From an uncultured Collinsella sp. (GTDB lineage Bacteria; Actinomycetota; Coriobacteriia; Coriobacteriales; Coriobacteriaceae), in NCBI GenBank assembly GCA_902497025.1, contig CABVDJ010000032.1:1-26092 (forward strand): a DNA stretch of 26,092 nucleotides. Reading direction: 5' to 3'. Positions 5,044-12,077 of the stretch are shown here, in pieces; within the stretch, counting starts at the first letter, position 1, and the number at the start of each line of letters is the position of its first letter. The notes below the pieces were generated by a model that saw only the letters and a list, made by a program, of their open reading frames with translations, had not been told where the DNA came from and ran no database searches. A program made the position numbers and the translations under genes.

Positions 5044-6201
5044 CTAGGCTGCGTAAGGCACCCTGTCTCGCATGACCGCGTAGATGACCTTCAGTCTCTT
5101 TCGCGCCAGCGCCTTGAGCGCCTTGCCGTGCGACATGCCCCGCTCCCGGCACCTGGTGTAGTAGTCGCCCCATCTCCCCTCTGTCCGGGTAAGGCAGTTA
5201 CATGAGAATATGAGCAGGTTCTTCAGCCTCTTGTTGCCTTGGCGCGATGCCGTCACCGAGGAGATCGAGGTTCCCGACTGGCGGTTGCGCGGCGCCAGGC
5301 CGCAGTACGACGCGAGCCTGTCGTGACTGGGGAAGTCTTCGATGTCGATGGAGATCGCAAGCTCGGAAGCGGTTTTGGGCCCGATGCCCGGCACCGTCAG
5401 GAGGCATCGGTAGGTATCGTCGCCCTCGAGCAGGGCGGAGATCTCCGCCGTGATCGCCTCGATCTCCGCCGAGTTCTCGGATATCCTGCGCGCGAGCAGC
5501 CTCACCGCCCGGTCCTCGGCGGCGATGGCCGACGCATCCGGCCTTGTCGAGGAGGTTGTCGAGCGGACGAGGGCCTCGATCTTACCGCGCGCCGCCCCGC
5601 GCGTGAGCGCCGCCGCCCTGCGGGGCCCGGCGTCGGCTACCGACCAGGCCCCGCCGAGGGATGCCATGAGCCTCAGCTGGGGCCCGTCGGACAGGTCGAC
5701 CAGCGCCTCGAAGGCGGGGCACGATTCCAGCAGGATGCTGCGCAGCCGGTTCTTATTCCTAGTGTTCTCGCAGGTCAGGAAGTTCCTCTGGGCGGCCAGC
5801 GCCCTCGCCGCCGCAATCGTCGGACCTGGGTCTCCGACCGGCAGGAGCGCGTCGGGGATGCCAAGCGCCGTCTTCGCGATGACCATCGCGTCTCGCTCGT
5901 CGGTCTTGGCGTCGCCGGCGAAGAGCCTGGCGGCCCCGTGCGCCGCGAGTCCCGGCAGGTACGCCGCCGACATCCCGGCCGCCCTGGCGCGGGCGAGCGC
6001 GAGGGCGCCTATGTTGCGCGACTGGTCGACGACCACGAGCGCATCGGGGAAGCGGCCGAACAGCGAGTCCAGGTCGTCCTCCCTGTTCGCGACGGGGGCG
6101 CTCAGCAGTATCTCGCCGTCCCGGGTCGCGACGCATGCCCAGTGGGACGATTTCCCGACATCGAGCCCGATGACGGCTTCCGGCATTCTAATTGGTGCCA
6201 C
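5044..6201 (-). CDS. IS110-family DEDD transposase/recombinase (Piv superfamily)
   Basis: This encodes 385 residues from GTG 6201, chosen because GGAGG lies eight bases upstream; a TTG at 6216 would add five residues. The N-terminal RuvC-like DEDD domain shows VIGLDVGKSSHWACV (first Asp), VVVDQSRN, and DAKTDERDAMVIA (last acidic pair). The C-terminal Transposase_20 domain shows LLTVPGIGPKTASELA, YCGLAPRNRQSGTSIS and GNKRLKNLL, including the Ser-rich segment that carries the catalytic serine in this family. Both domains look whole, so it is probably active. Family members cut and join through a bridge RNA made from the element's own non-coding end. The related Piv protein of Moraxella inverts pilin DNA, which is notable here because this gene sits inside a pilin-like gene. 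Confidence 0.93.
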   Translation of the reverse strand: MAPIRMPEAVIGLDVGKSSHWACVATRDGEILLSAPVANREDDLDSLFGRFPDALVVVDQSRNIGALALARARAAGMSAAYLPGLAAHGAARLFAGDAKTDERDAMVIAKTALGIPDALLPVGDPGPTIAAARALAAQRNFLTCENTRNKNRLRSILLESCPAFEALVDLSDGPQLRLMASLGGAWSVADAGPRRAAALTRGAARGKIEALVRSTTSSTRPDASAIAAEDRAVRLLARRISENSAEIEAITAEISALLEGDDTYRCLLTVPGIGPKTASELAISIDIEDFPSHDRLASYCGLAPRNRQSGTSISSVTASRQGNKRLKNLLIFSCNCLTRTEGRWGDYYTRCRERGMSHGKALKALARKRLKVIYAVMRDRVPYAA

Positions 6202-6216
6202 GGTGGTATCCTCCAA

Positions 6217-6443
6217 TCGGTAGGCCGATCGGAACCCCTCCCCGCGACACCCACATTACCTGGCCGTGGCGCTTGCGCCCGGCAGTTTCCTATCAGTCGT
6301 CCGGAGCGGGCCCTCTACGGGGCAGGGGCAGACGGCCATCCGGAGGCGCCCGATCGGCGGCCCCTCGGGGCTTGCCCGTATCGTAGGCAATGCGCCGAAT
6401 GCTCGCCATCGAAATTTATCGATGGCCTATTTCAGACTGTAAT
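6217..6443 (-). ncRNA. Candidate bridge-RNA region of the IS110 element
   Basis: The 227 bases between the element edge and the transposase gene are non-coding on the minus strand and rich in inverted repeats, including GCCATCGA/TCGATGGC (about 6418-6439) and GGCGC/GCGCC with a two-base loop (about 6270-6281). In IS110-family elements with the long non-coding stretch on the transposase 5' side, this end encodes the bridge RNA, whose two loops pair with donor and target DNA. Assignment is by position and structure; I could not identify the guide loops by eye. Confidence 0.5.
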
Positions 6444-7427
6444 GGGGTATCTCCTAGAGGTGCCCGCCTCCGAGCCCAATCTATCATCGAGTATGTCCTG
6501 ATCATCGCGGTAATCGACCTGGTCATCGTGTTGGCGGGACCAGGCGTGGCCGGAGCCATCCGCAACCAGTTCAACCTGGTCGGCAACACGGTGAACAATG
6601 GGACGACCGGCGGCACCGAGGGAGGCGCGTCCGGCGGCGGCTCCACAGGCGCCGATTCCGCGACCGTCCAGGCGGCCGTCGCCAAGGAAGCGAAGGACTG
6701 GACACTCGACGAGCAGGAGGCGGTTGCCAAAGACCTCGCCAAAAACGGGACTTCGTCTCTCGCCTATGCCAAGGCAAAGGCTGCGATGGACGCTGGGACG
6801 AAGTTCTCGGTGAAGCTGACGGACGGCAAGACGCTGACCTACCGAATCATCGGTATCAACCACGACGAACTCGCGGACGGGTCCGGCAAGGCAGGTCTTA
6901 CATTCTTTACAACATCAACGAATATCTCCTCACGCATGAATCCCGATGGCAAGACTATCGGCGGTTGGGAGAAGTCAGAGCTCCGCGGGAAAATGAACTC
7001 GGGTGAAATCTGGAACCTCATGCCCTCAGATTTCCAGTCCAAGGTGAAATCCGTCAGGAAGCTCACGAACAACGTCGACAGCGGTATCGAGAACAAGGAC
7101 GCCGCCGTGACGGCTACCACCGACAAACTGTTCCTGCTTAGCTATTCGGAAATAGTTGATAACCCCGAAGTAACCGAAAATGGCGCTAAATGGCCGCCGA
7201 ACAGTTGGCTCAGTAAAGAAGGGACTCAGTACGAAGTGTTCAGAACACCCGAGAATAAAAGTCAACTTGGGAATTCTTTGAGTAACGGCGACGCCTTTTG
7301 GGAGCGCTCTCTTCGTCCGACCTACTATAATCCGACGGATTTTCTTGATGTCCTTTCAGGAGGTTGGGCATCAAATGCTCAAAACGCAAAATATTCAAAG
7401 GTTGTCTGTCCCGCCTGGTGTTTCTAG
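6390..7427 (+). CDS. P2: pilin/DUF6273-like protein with an IS-derived N-terminus
   Basis: This is the body of the second paralogue. From VSPRG on it follows P1 and P3: AQSIIEYVLIIAVI (Glu at +5, but Ala instead of Gly before the cut), a Gly/Ser linker, and the DUF6273-like domain with RIIGINHDEL, GGWEKSELRGKMNSG, DKLFLLSYSEIV and FWERS, ending CPAWCF. The first 18 residues (MRRMLAIEIYRWPISDCN) come from IS110 DNA, so the present start at 6390 is a by-product of the insertion; no good ribosome binding site precedes it. The last 90 or so residues differ strongly from P1 and P3. The gene may be a silent donor copy, or weakly expressed from the element; the 345-codon frame itself is intact. Confidence 0.7.
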   Translation: MRRMLAIEIYRWPISDCNGVSPRGARLRAQSIIEYVLIIAVIDLVIVLAGPGVAGAIRNQFNLVGNTVNNGTTGGTEGGASGGGSTGADSATVQAAVAKEAKDWTLDEQEAVAKDLAKNGTSSLAYAKAKAAMDAGTKFSVKLTDGKTLTYRIIGINHDELADGSGKAGLTFFTTSTNISSRMNPDGKTIGGWEKSELRGKMNSGEIWNLMPSDFQSKVKSVRKLTNNVDSGIENKDAAVTATTDKLFLLSYSEIVDNPEVTENGAKWPPNSWLSKEGTQYEVFRTPENKSQLGNSLSNGDAFWERSLRPTYYNPTDFLDVLSGGWASNAQNAKYSKVVCPAWCF

Positions 7428-7450
7428 CTTGTCTTCTAGCTTGTCTAGCG

Positions 7451-7485
7451 AAAAGCCCGCGCGAAGTCGTGCGGGCTTTTCTTTT
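7451..7485 (+). terminator. Intrinsic terminator after P2
   Basis: A long stem, AAAAGCCCGCGCG paired with CGTGCGGGCTTTT around the loop AAGT (7451-7480, one G-T pair), is followed by CTTTT. The same terminator type follows P3. Confidence 0.85.
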
Positions 7486-7594
7486 GGCAACCGAACGAAC
7501 GGTTTGAAGTTCGTGGCACAGGTAATCGGGTTGAGGGGAAATGGGGCCATGCAGCGGCTCTCAGAGCACCTGCCACACTCCCCTACGAGCTCCG

Positions 7595-7681
7595 TTGCCG
7601 CAGCGGCAAGACCGGTGCAGAAATCTGAAATAGCCCTACCCTCGAGCCGTATCTACAAACCCTGAGCGAAGGGAGCCGCAT
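7595..7681 (+). repeat. Conserved 5' flank of the pilin-like genes, copy before P3
   Basis: This closely matches 3180-3269 before P1: hairpin TTGCCGC-A-GCGGCAA (7595-7609), AATAGCCCTAC, TATCTACAAACCCTGAGCGA and GGGAG before the start codon. It lies directly after a partial copy of the 3' flank repeat (7478-7590), so consecutive units of the array join here. Confidence 0.75.
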
Positions 7682-8674
7682 ATGCATGCAGCGGCAATTA
7701 ACCTTCGGGGGGGGGTATCTCCTAGAGGTACTCTTCTCCGAGGGCAAAGTGTCATCGAGTACGTCCTGATCATCGCGATCATCGGCCTGGTCATCGTGTT
7801 CGCGGGACCCGGCGTGGCGGGGGCCATCCGAAACCAGTTCAACTTGGTCGGCAATACGGTGAACAACGGGACGACCGGCGGCGTAGAGGGAGGCGCGTCC
7901 GGTGGAGGCTCCGCCGGGGCCGATTCCGCGACCGTCCAGGCGGCCGTCGCCAAGGACGCGAAGGACTGGACGCTCGAGGAGCAGAAAGCGGTTGCCGAGG
8001 ACATCGCCTCCAAGGGCGAGGCATCGCCGGCGTACGCCAAGGCAAAGGCCGCGATGGATGCGGGAACGAAGTTCTCGATGAAGCTGACGGACGGACAGAC
8101 GCTCGAGTACCGTATCATCGGCATCAACCACGACGACTTGGCCGACGGCACCGGCAAGGCGGGACTGACGTTCCTCACCACCTCGACGGATATTTCGTCC
8201 CGCATGAACGCCATGAAAACCAGCGATGGCGGATGGGAGGCATCCGAACTCCGTGCGAAGATGAATTCGGGCGAGATCTGGAACCTGATGCCCGCCGATT
8301 TCCAATCCAAGGTTAAATCGGTTAGGAAGCTCACGAACAACGTCGGCGGCGGTAACGCGAACAAGAATGCCGCCGTGACGGCTACCTCCGACAAGCTGTT
8401 TCTGCTCAGCTACTCCGAGATCGTCCCCACCTCCTATTGGGCTTCCGACTACCCCTGGAGCTCCTCCGAGGGAACCCAGTACGAGGCCTTCAAGGGCAAG
8501 GTGATGAATAGCTATTCGGACAACCCTGCCATTGCCAGTGGCAGCTATTGGTGGGAACGTTCGGTGCGTCCGGACCACTCTACGTTCTTCCTCCGTGTCC
8601 ACGCCGGCGGCGATCCGGCGATCAGTGACAATGCGACGGTCTCGAATTGCGTCCGCCCCGCCTGGTGCTTCTAG
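7682..8674 (+). CDS. P3: type IV prepilin-like protein with C-terminal DUF6273-like domain
   Basis: This encodes 330 residues starting at ATG 7682, with GAAGGGAG upstream. The leader (residues 1-21) is identical to that of P1 and ends RG before QSVIEY, with Glu at +5 and the helix VLIIAIIGLVIVF. A linker rich in Gly and Ser follows, then the DUF6273-like domain (RIIGINHDDL, GGWEASELRAKMNSG, DKLFLLSYSEIV, WWERSVRP), ending CVRPAWCF. It is complete, with the G9 tract (7707-7715) in the same place as in P1 and its own terminator, so it looks like the best expressed copy. Compared with P1 the sequence is close up to SYSEIV and then varies in blocks between conserved EGTQYEAFKGKVMNS and NPAIA segments. 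An adhesin or pilus-associated role is inferred from the signal type. Confidence 0.82.
   Translation: MHAAAINLRGGVSPRGTLLRGQSVIEYVLIIAIIGLVIVFAGPGVAGAIRNQFNLVGNTVNNGTTGGVEGGASGGGSAGADSATVQAAVAKDAKDWTLEEQKAVAEDIASKGEASPAYAKAKAAMDAGTKFSMKLTDGQTLEYRIIGINHDDLADGTGKAGLTFLTTSTDISSRMNAMKTSDGGWEASELRAKMNSGEIWNLMPADFQSKVKSVRKLTNNVGGGNANKNAAVTATSDKLFLLSYSEIVPTSYWASDYPWSSSEGTQYEAFKGKVMNSYSDNPAIASGSYWWERSVRPDHSTFFLRVHAGGDPAISDNATVSNCVRPAWCF
7707..7715 (+). repeat. G9 homopolymer inside the P3 leader
   Basis: Nine G in frame, at the same codons as in P1. Length conservation in two copies means both are currently in frame; a change of one base would end translation early. Confidence 0.8.
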
Positions 8675-8685
8675 CCTCAGCTGTT

Positions 8686-8717
8686 AAGCCCGCACAGGCT
8701 GTGCGGGCTTTTCTTTT
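8686..8717 (+). terminator. Intrinsic terminator after P3
   Basis: A 10-bp perfect stem AAGCCCGCAC (8686-8695) with GTGCGGGCTT (8701-8710), five-base loop, followed by TTCTTTT. Confidence 0.88.
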
Positions 8718-8867
8718 GGCAACCAAACGAACGATTCTCGTCTTGAAGCATAGTTGTCGGGTTGAGGTGAAATGGGGTCATACAGCGGCTCTCAGAGGGC
8801 CCGCCGCACTCCCCCGCCATTACCCCTGCGGCGTCCTCGTATAGAGCCCGTCCCGCTTGGCGTTTCG
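8710..8867 (+). repeat. Conserved 3' flank of the pilin-like genes, copy after P3
   Basis: This matches the block after P1 (4269-4427), ending in the same GCTTGGCGTTTCG. It marks the right-hand end of the array; the DNA beyond it is unrelated. Confidence 0.75.
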
Positions 8868-9134
8868 TTGCAGCAGCCCACTTGTCCACCGATCAAGTGA
8901 ACTACTGGAATAAATACAGCGACACGCTTGTTCACTATAGTCGCTATATCTGTGTAAATCGCCGTGATAAATACAGCCCGTACTCGGCTGTATACCAGCT
9001 ACGCGTATGTAGATTCACATCGCGTTAATAAATCGGCTCAAGCGCGTGCAAAACGCGCAAGTAGCCGCAAAAGGCGATTATCGCGTAGGTAGATTTTTGG
9101 CACCCTGTTGATTAATCAAAATTAAGCAATTGCT
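8868..9134. other. AT-rich non-coding stretch with short direct repeats and palindromes
   Basis: No gene was found. ATAAATACAGC occurs at 8910-8920 and 8967-8977. CGCGTATGTAGATT (9002-9015) recurs with one change at 9082-9095. Two palindromes, TTGATTAATCAA (9108-9119) and TTAAGCAATTGCTTAA (9122-9137), lie next to the tRNA terminator. This could be regulatory DNA, a past integration boundary or the edge of a lost element. Confidence 0.5.
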
Positions 9135-9170
9135 TAAAACAAAAAAGGTCAGGCACTAGGTGCCTGACCT
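9135..9170 (-). terminator. Intrinsic terminator after tRNA-Pro
   Basis: On the minus strand an 11-bp perfect stem (9160-9170 with 9146-9156, three-base loop) is followed by a T run (A run at 9141-9146 on the plus strand). It lies ten bases after the tRNA 3' end and closes the core block. Confidence 0.88.
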
Positions 9171-9179
9171 GCAAACTTC

Positions 9180-9256
<77 letters not shown>

Positions 9257-9298
9257 AAGCTTTTGTTTGTTGCTCTGCTCTCGCTCGCAACAGGGAGT

Positions 9299-9328
9299 AT
9301 ATTAACCCGAAACTTTAGACTTGTGCAA
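9299..9328 (-). promoter_or_regulatory. Promoter of tRNA-Pro
   Basis: On the minus strand, TTGCAC (9323-9328) and TAATAT (9299-9304) are 18 bases apart and lie just after the coaBC stop codon, giving a leader of about 35 bases before the tRNA. Confidence 0.55.
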
Positions 9329-9336
9329 GAACTTTT

Positions 9337-10548
9337 TTACAAATTTTGAAGCAAGTCCAAAATTGTATCTGCGAGCTGGGGTTTTGTTAGTACGGGAAGT
9401 TCTTGCGTACCCGTTGTGCTCACAATCCAGGCCTTGTTGGTGTCGGTCCCAAAGCCCGAATCGGTGCGTGAGACATCGTTGGCGATTATTACATCGCACC
9501 CCTTGCGGGCCAATTTGCGCTCTGCGTACTCGACAACGTTATCGGTCTCGGCCGCAAATCCGATCACGCATCGCTCGCCCTTCTGGCGCGAGAGTTCGGC
9601 CAAAATATCGACCGTCTCGACCAGTTCGATGCGATCCAGGCGCTCGTTGGCCTTTTTGAGCTTATGGTCCGCAGGGGCCGCGGGGGTGTAGTCGGCGACG
9701 GCGGCCGCACAAATTGCCGCATCCGCCGTCTGGAAGGCGCTCAGGGCCGCCTGGAGCATTTCTGCGGCGGTCTGCACGCGCACGCACTCCATGCCGCCGG
9801 GCACATCGAGCGATGTCGGTCCCAACACGAGCGTGACCTCGGCACCGCGGCGAGCAGCCTCCCTCGCCAGGGCGATGCCCATCTTGCCCGACGAACGGTT
9901 GCCAATGAATCGCACCGGGTCGATCGGCTCGTGCGTGGGGCCGGCGGTAATCACGATGCGCTTACCTGCCAGGTCCTGAGGCGCGGGGTTGAGCACCTCG
10001 CAGATGGCTTCGACGATGTCCTCGGGCTCGCTCATGCGCCCCGTGTCCACGTCGCCGCAGGCAAGGTAGCCACTGCCGGGCCCCACCACGTGGACGCCGC
10101 GGTCGCGCAAAGTGGCCATGTTGGCCTGCGTCGCCGGAGCCTTCCACATGCCGTTATTCATAGCGGGTGCGATCACGATGGGTCGCGGCGTGGCTAGCAG
10201 CGTGGTGGAGATGAGGTCGTCGGCGATGCCGTTGGCCATCTTGGCGATGATATTGGCCGTCGCGGGCGCCACGACCACCAGATCGGGCTCCTGCGCCAGC
10301 GAAATGTGGTGGATGGGGTCGGAAGGATCGTCGAATAGGCCCACGGCAACGGGCTCATTGGTGAGTGCGCGGAAGGTAAGCGGCCCCACAAACTCGGTGG
10401 CATGCTCGCTCATAACGACCTTGACGCGCGCGCCGCGCTTTTGCAGCAGGCGCACGATATTGCACGACTTATAGGCGGCAATCCCGCCGGTAATGCCCAG
10501 CAGGATCGTTTTTCCCTCAAGTTGCATTGAATTGTTGGGTGCCGCCAT
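9337..10548 (-). CDS. coaBC: Bifunctional phosphopantothenoylcysteine decarboxylase / phosphopantothenate-cysteine ligase
   Basis: This cytoplasmic enzyme makes 4'-phosphopantetheine for coenzyme A: it joins cysteine to 4'-phosphopantothenate, then decarboxylates the product with FMN. Its 403 residues are normal for the fused form. The CoaC part (about 12-185) shows GITGGIAAYK (18-27), the catalytic His region (HHISL, 80-81) and PAMNNGMW (128-135). The CoaB part begins near 190 with GKRIVITAGPTHEPIDPVR and NRSSGKMG and includes AAVADYTP and KLKK. Start ATG 10548 has AAGGAAG eight bases upstream; an internal Met8 is also possible. The gene starts three bases after the stop of the zinc-ribbon gene. 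It is the last gene of the minus-strand block before the tRNA. Confidence 0.95.
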   Translation of the reverse strand: MAAPNNSMQLEGKTILLGITGGIAAYKSCNIVRLLQKRGARVKVVMSEHATEFVGPLTFRALTNEPVAVGLFDDPSDPIHHISLAQEPDLVVVAPATANIIAKMANGIADDLISTTLLATPRPIVIAPAMNNGMWKAPATQANMATLRDRGVHVVGPGSGYLACGDVDTGRMSEPEDIVEAICEVLNPAPQDLAGKRIVITAGPTHEPIDPVRFIGNRSSGKMGIALAREAARRGAEVTLVLGPTSLDVPGGMECVRVQTAAEMLQAALSAFQTADAAICAAAVADYTPAAPADHKLKKANERLDRIELVETVDILAELSRQKGERCVIGFAAETDNVVEYAERKLARKGCDVIIANDVSRTDSGFGTDTNKAWIVSTTGTQELPVLTKPQLADTILDLLQNL

Positions 10549-10551
10549 CGT

Positions 10552-11271
10552 TTAAGCTTCCTTGCTCGGGAGCACCAGGAGGCGGTGGCAGTACGGGCAG
10601 TGCGTAATCTCGCTACCGTCGTGGTTCAGGTCGCTCATGGACGATGCCTGCAGCGCGGTGTGGCAGACCGTGGGGATGTTGCCCTGGATGGTCTCGACGG
10701 CCAGGCCGCGGAACTGCTTGAGCAGACGCTCGTAGTCGGTGAGAACGTCTGCCGGCAGCGTGGCAGCAAGCGCGTTGCGCTCCTTAGCGGCGGCGTCAAT
10801 CTGAGCCTGCAGGTCGGCAGCCTTGGCGCGGGCGGCCTTGGTATCGGCCTTCACGCCCTCCTCGAACTTGGCGATGATTGCCTGCGCGCGGGCCTCGCGG
10901 TCGAGCGCCTCTCTGTGGGCGAAAACGACATCCTTGCGGGTGTGCTCAATCTTGTCCAGACGCTTTGCCAGGGTGGCAAGCTCATTCTCCAGGTCCTGCA
11001 CCTCGCGGTAATCAGAACCGTCGACGTGACGCTTCTTGGCAGCCTCGATGGCGTTGTTGGTCTGAATCTCGGTGGTGTTGAGATCGTCGAGCTCAATGTC
11101 CAGATCCTTGCGCTTGGCGTAGAGCTTGGTCATCTCGGACTTGAGCTTCACATAGGTCTTGCGCTTGGAAGCGAGCTCCTTGAGCTCCGGCATATTGGCA
11201 AGTTCGCTCTTGTTGCGGGCGAGCTCCAAATCGATCTGTTGCAGCTTGAGTAGCGTAGCGCCGGCGCTCAT
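10552..11271 (-). CDS. Coiled-coil protein with C-terminal zinc-ribbon-like domain
   Basis: This encodes 239 residues. Residues 5 to about 165 are heptad-rich, Lys/Glu/Ala-rich and form a long antiparallel coiled-coil hairpin; the C-terminus resembles the C4-type zinc ribbon (zf-RING_7) of the CT398/Rv2229c-like family often encoded beside Nif3-like genes, as here. The cysteines are TVCHTAL and THCPYCHR, so only three cysteines are present where the usual pattern is two CxxC pairs; the adjacent histidines might take the fourth place. ATG 11271 was chosen over a start 12 codons earlier because GGAGAG precedes it and its ATGA overlaps the nif3 stop. Family function is poorly known; nucleic-acid binding or complex assembly has been suggested. 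Confidence 0.85.
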   Translation of the reverse strand: MSAGATLLKLQQIDLELARNKSELANMPELKELASKRKTYVKLKSEMTKLYAKRKDLDIELDDLNTTEIQTNNAIEAAKKRHVDGSDYREVQDLENELATLAKRLDKIEHTRKDVVFAHREALDREARAQAIIAKFEEGVKADTKAARAKAADLQAQIDAAAKERNALAATLPADVLTDYERLLKQFRGLAVETIQGNIPTVCHTALQASSMSDLNHDGSEITHCPYCHRLLVLPSKEA

Positions 11272-12077
11272 AAGTTCTCTCCTTTTGTCACAGTCCACCA
11301 TTGGCAAGGGTTCAGTATTTTAATCGCATGACGGGGGTCGACCCCGGCGTCAACTGCAGAGTTCATCAATATATCAACGAACGGCTCCTCGGAGCGATCG
11401 TGTCCGAGCAAGATCACCGGCAGCCCGCGTAAGGCAAGGTCTTGCGCCACGTGGTAGCCCGCCTCGCCCGTCACGACAACGTCCGCGCCCGCGGCGATGG
11501 CAAGCTCTCCAAAGTCGCCCAGGGAGCCGCCCAAAATAGCGACGGTTCGGCATGCGTGCTCGGCTTCGCCCCACACGCGCGGGTCGCTGCCGAAGGCCGT
11601 GGCAGCACGGGTGGCAAGATCGCGCAGCGTGCACGGGTCGTTGAGCGTTGCAAGCGCGCCCAGGCCGGTGGCCTCGGGGTCGTCCACATGCTCCAGCGAG
11701 CTCATGGGCTCAGCGCCCAGCAACTCACTCAGGCGAACGCGCGCTTCGTGCGAACGGTCCAGGTTGGTGTGGAGCGAAATAATGCTCACGCCGCAACGAG
11801 CCGCCTCGTACAGCGCAGCGCTGCACTGGGGGCGTGACGCATCCGCCGGACAAAACGCCTCGGGCGCCTTGATATAGACGGGGTGATGCGTCAGCAGCAC
11901 GTTGGCACCGGCATCTTGTGCGCGGCGAACATTAGCTTCGGTCGCATCGAGTGCGCAGGCCACGCCAGCAATCTCGGCGGCAGGGTCGCCCACAGAGAGC
12001 CCTACATGATCCCAGCCCTCGGCGTCCGCCTTGGGATAGCGCGCAAGCAGGGCGCGCTCGAGTTCGGCGACGATCAT
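11268..12077 (-). CDS. Nif3-like dinuclear metal-centre protein
   Basis: This encodes 269 residues, the short form without the inserted PII-like domain. Metal-ligand motifs of the Nif3/DUF34 family are present: THHPVY near the N-terminus, HTNLDRSHEA in the middle, and the late GHDRSEEPF whose Glu completes the site. WDHVGLSVGDP is the usual opening. Family members form hexameric toroids and some are annotated GTP cyclohydrolase type 2, but the true reaction is not settled. The start codon overlaps the cysteine desulfurase stop (ATGA), and its own stop overlaps the next start in the same way, so the three genes are translated as one coupled unit. Confidence 0.9.
   Translation of the reverse strand: MIVAELERALLARYPKADAEGWDHVGLSVGDPAAEIAGVACALDATEANVRRAQDAGANVLLTHHPVYIKAPEAFCPADASRPQCSAALYEAARCGVSIISLHTNLDRSHEARVRLSELLGAEPMSSLEHVDDPEATGLGALATLNDPCTLRDLATRAATAFGSDPRVWGEAEHACRTVAILGGSLGDFGELAIAAGADVVVTGEAGYHVAQDLALRGLPVILLGHDRSEEPFVDILMNSAVDAGVDPRHAIKILNPCQWWTVTKGENL

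Larger units (their letters stand above)
4935..6443 (-). mobile_element. IS110-family insertion element (about 1.5 kb)
   Basis: The ends are inferred by comparing the split P2 with intact P1 and P3: homology stops in the G run at 4934 and resumes in the G run at 6444, leaving about 1509 bases between. The insert holds one recombinase gene (minus strand), a long non-coding stretch upstream of it (6217-6443) and a short one downstream (4935-5043). No terminal inverted repeats are visible. Size, layout and absence of such repeats fit IS110. Because G runs flank both sides, the exact cut and any core dinucleotide duplication cannot be fixed to better than a few bases. Confidence 0.85.

Noticed and set aside
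4935..6443. Terminal inverted repeats of the inserted element
   Set aside because: The two ends do not match as inverted repeats, as expected for IS110.
5239..6501. Long plus-strand open frames of up to 420 codons opposite the IS110 transposase
   Set aside because: They are mirror frames of a high-GC gene; composition is Arg/Gly/Pro-rich with no recognisable domain, while the minus strand has all transposase motifs.
3239..8602. Long minus-strand frames opposite P1, P2 and P3 that resemble one another
   Set aside because: Their similarity comes from the duplication of the pilin-like genes on the other strand; the plus strand has signal, linker, domain motifs, ribosome binding sites and terminators.
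3180..8867. Diversity-generating retroelement
   Set aside because: The variable C-termini suggested it, but no reverse transcriptase and no template repeat were found in the window.
8868..9134. CRISPR array or plasmid-type replication iterons
   Set aside because: Only two copies of each short repeat with irregular spacing, no spacers, and no cas or rep gene nearby.
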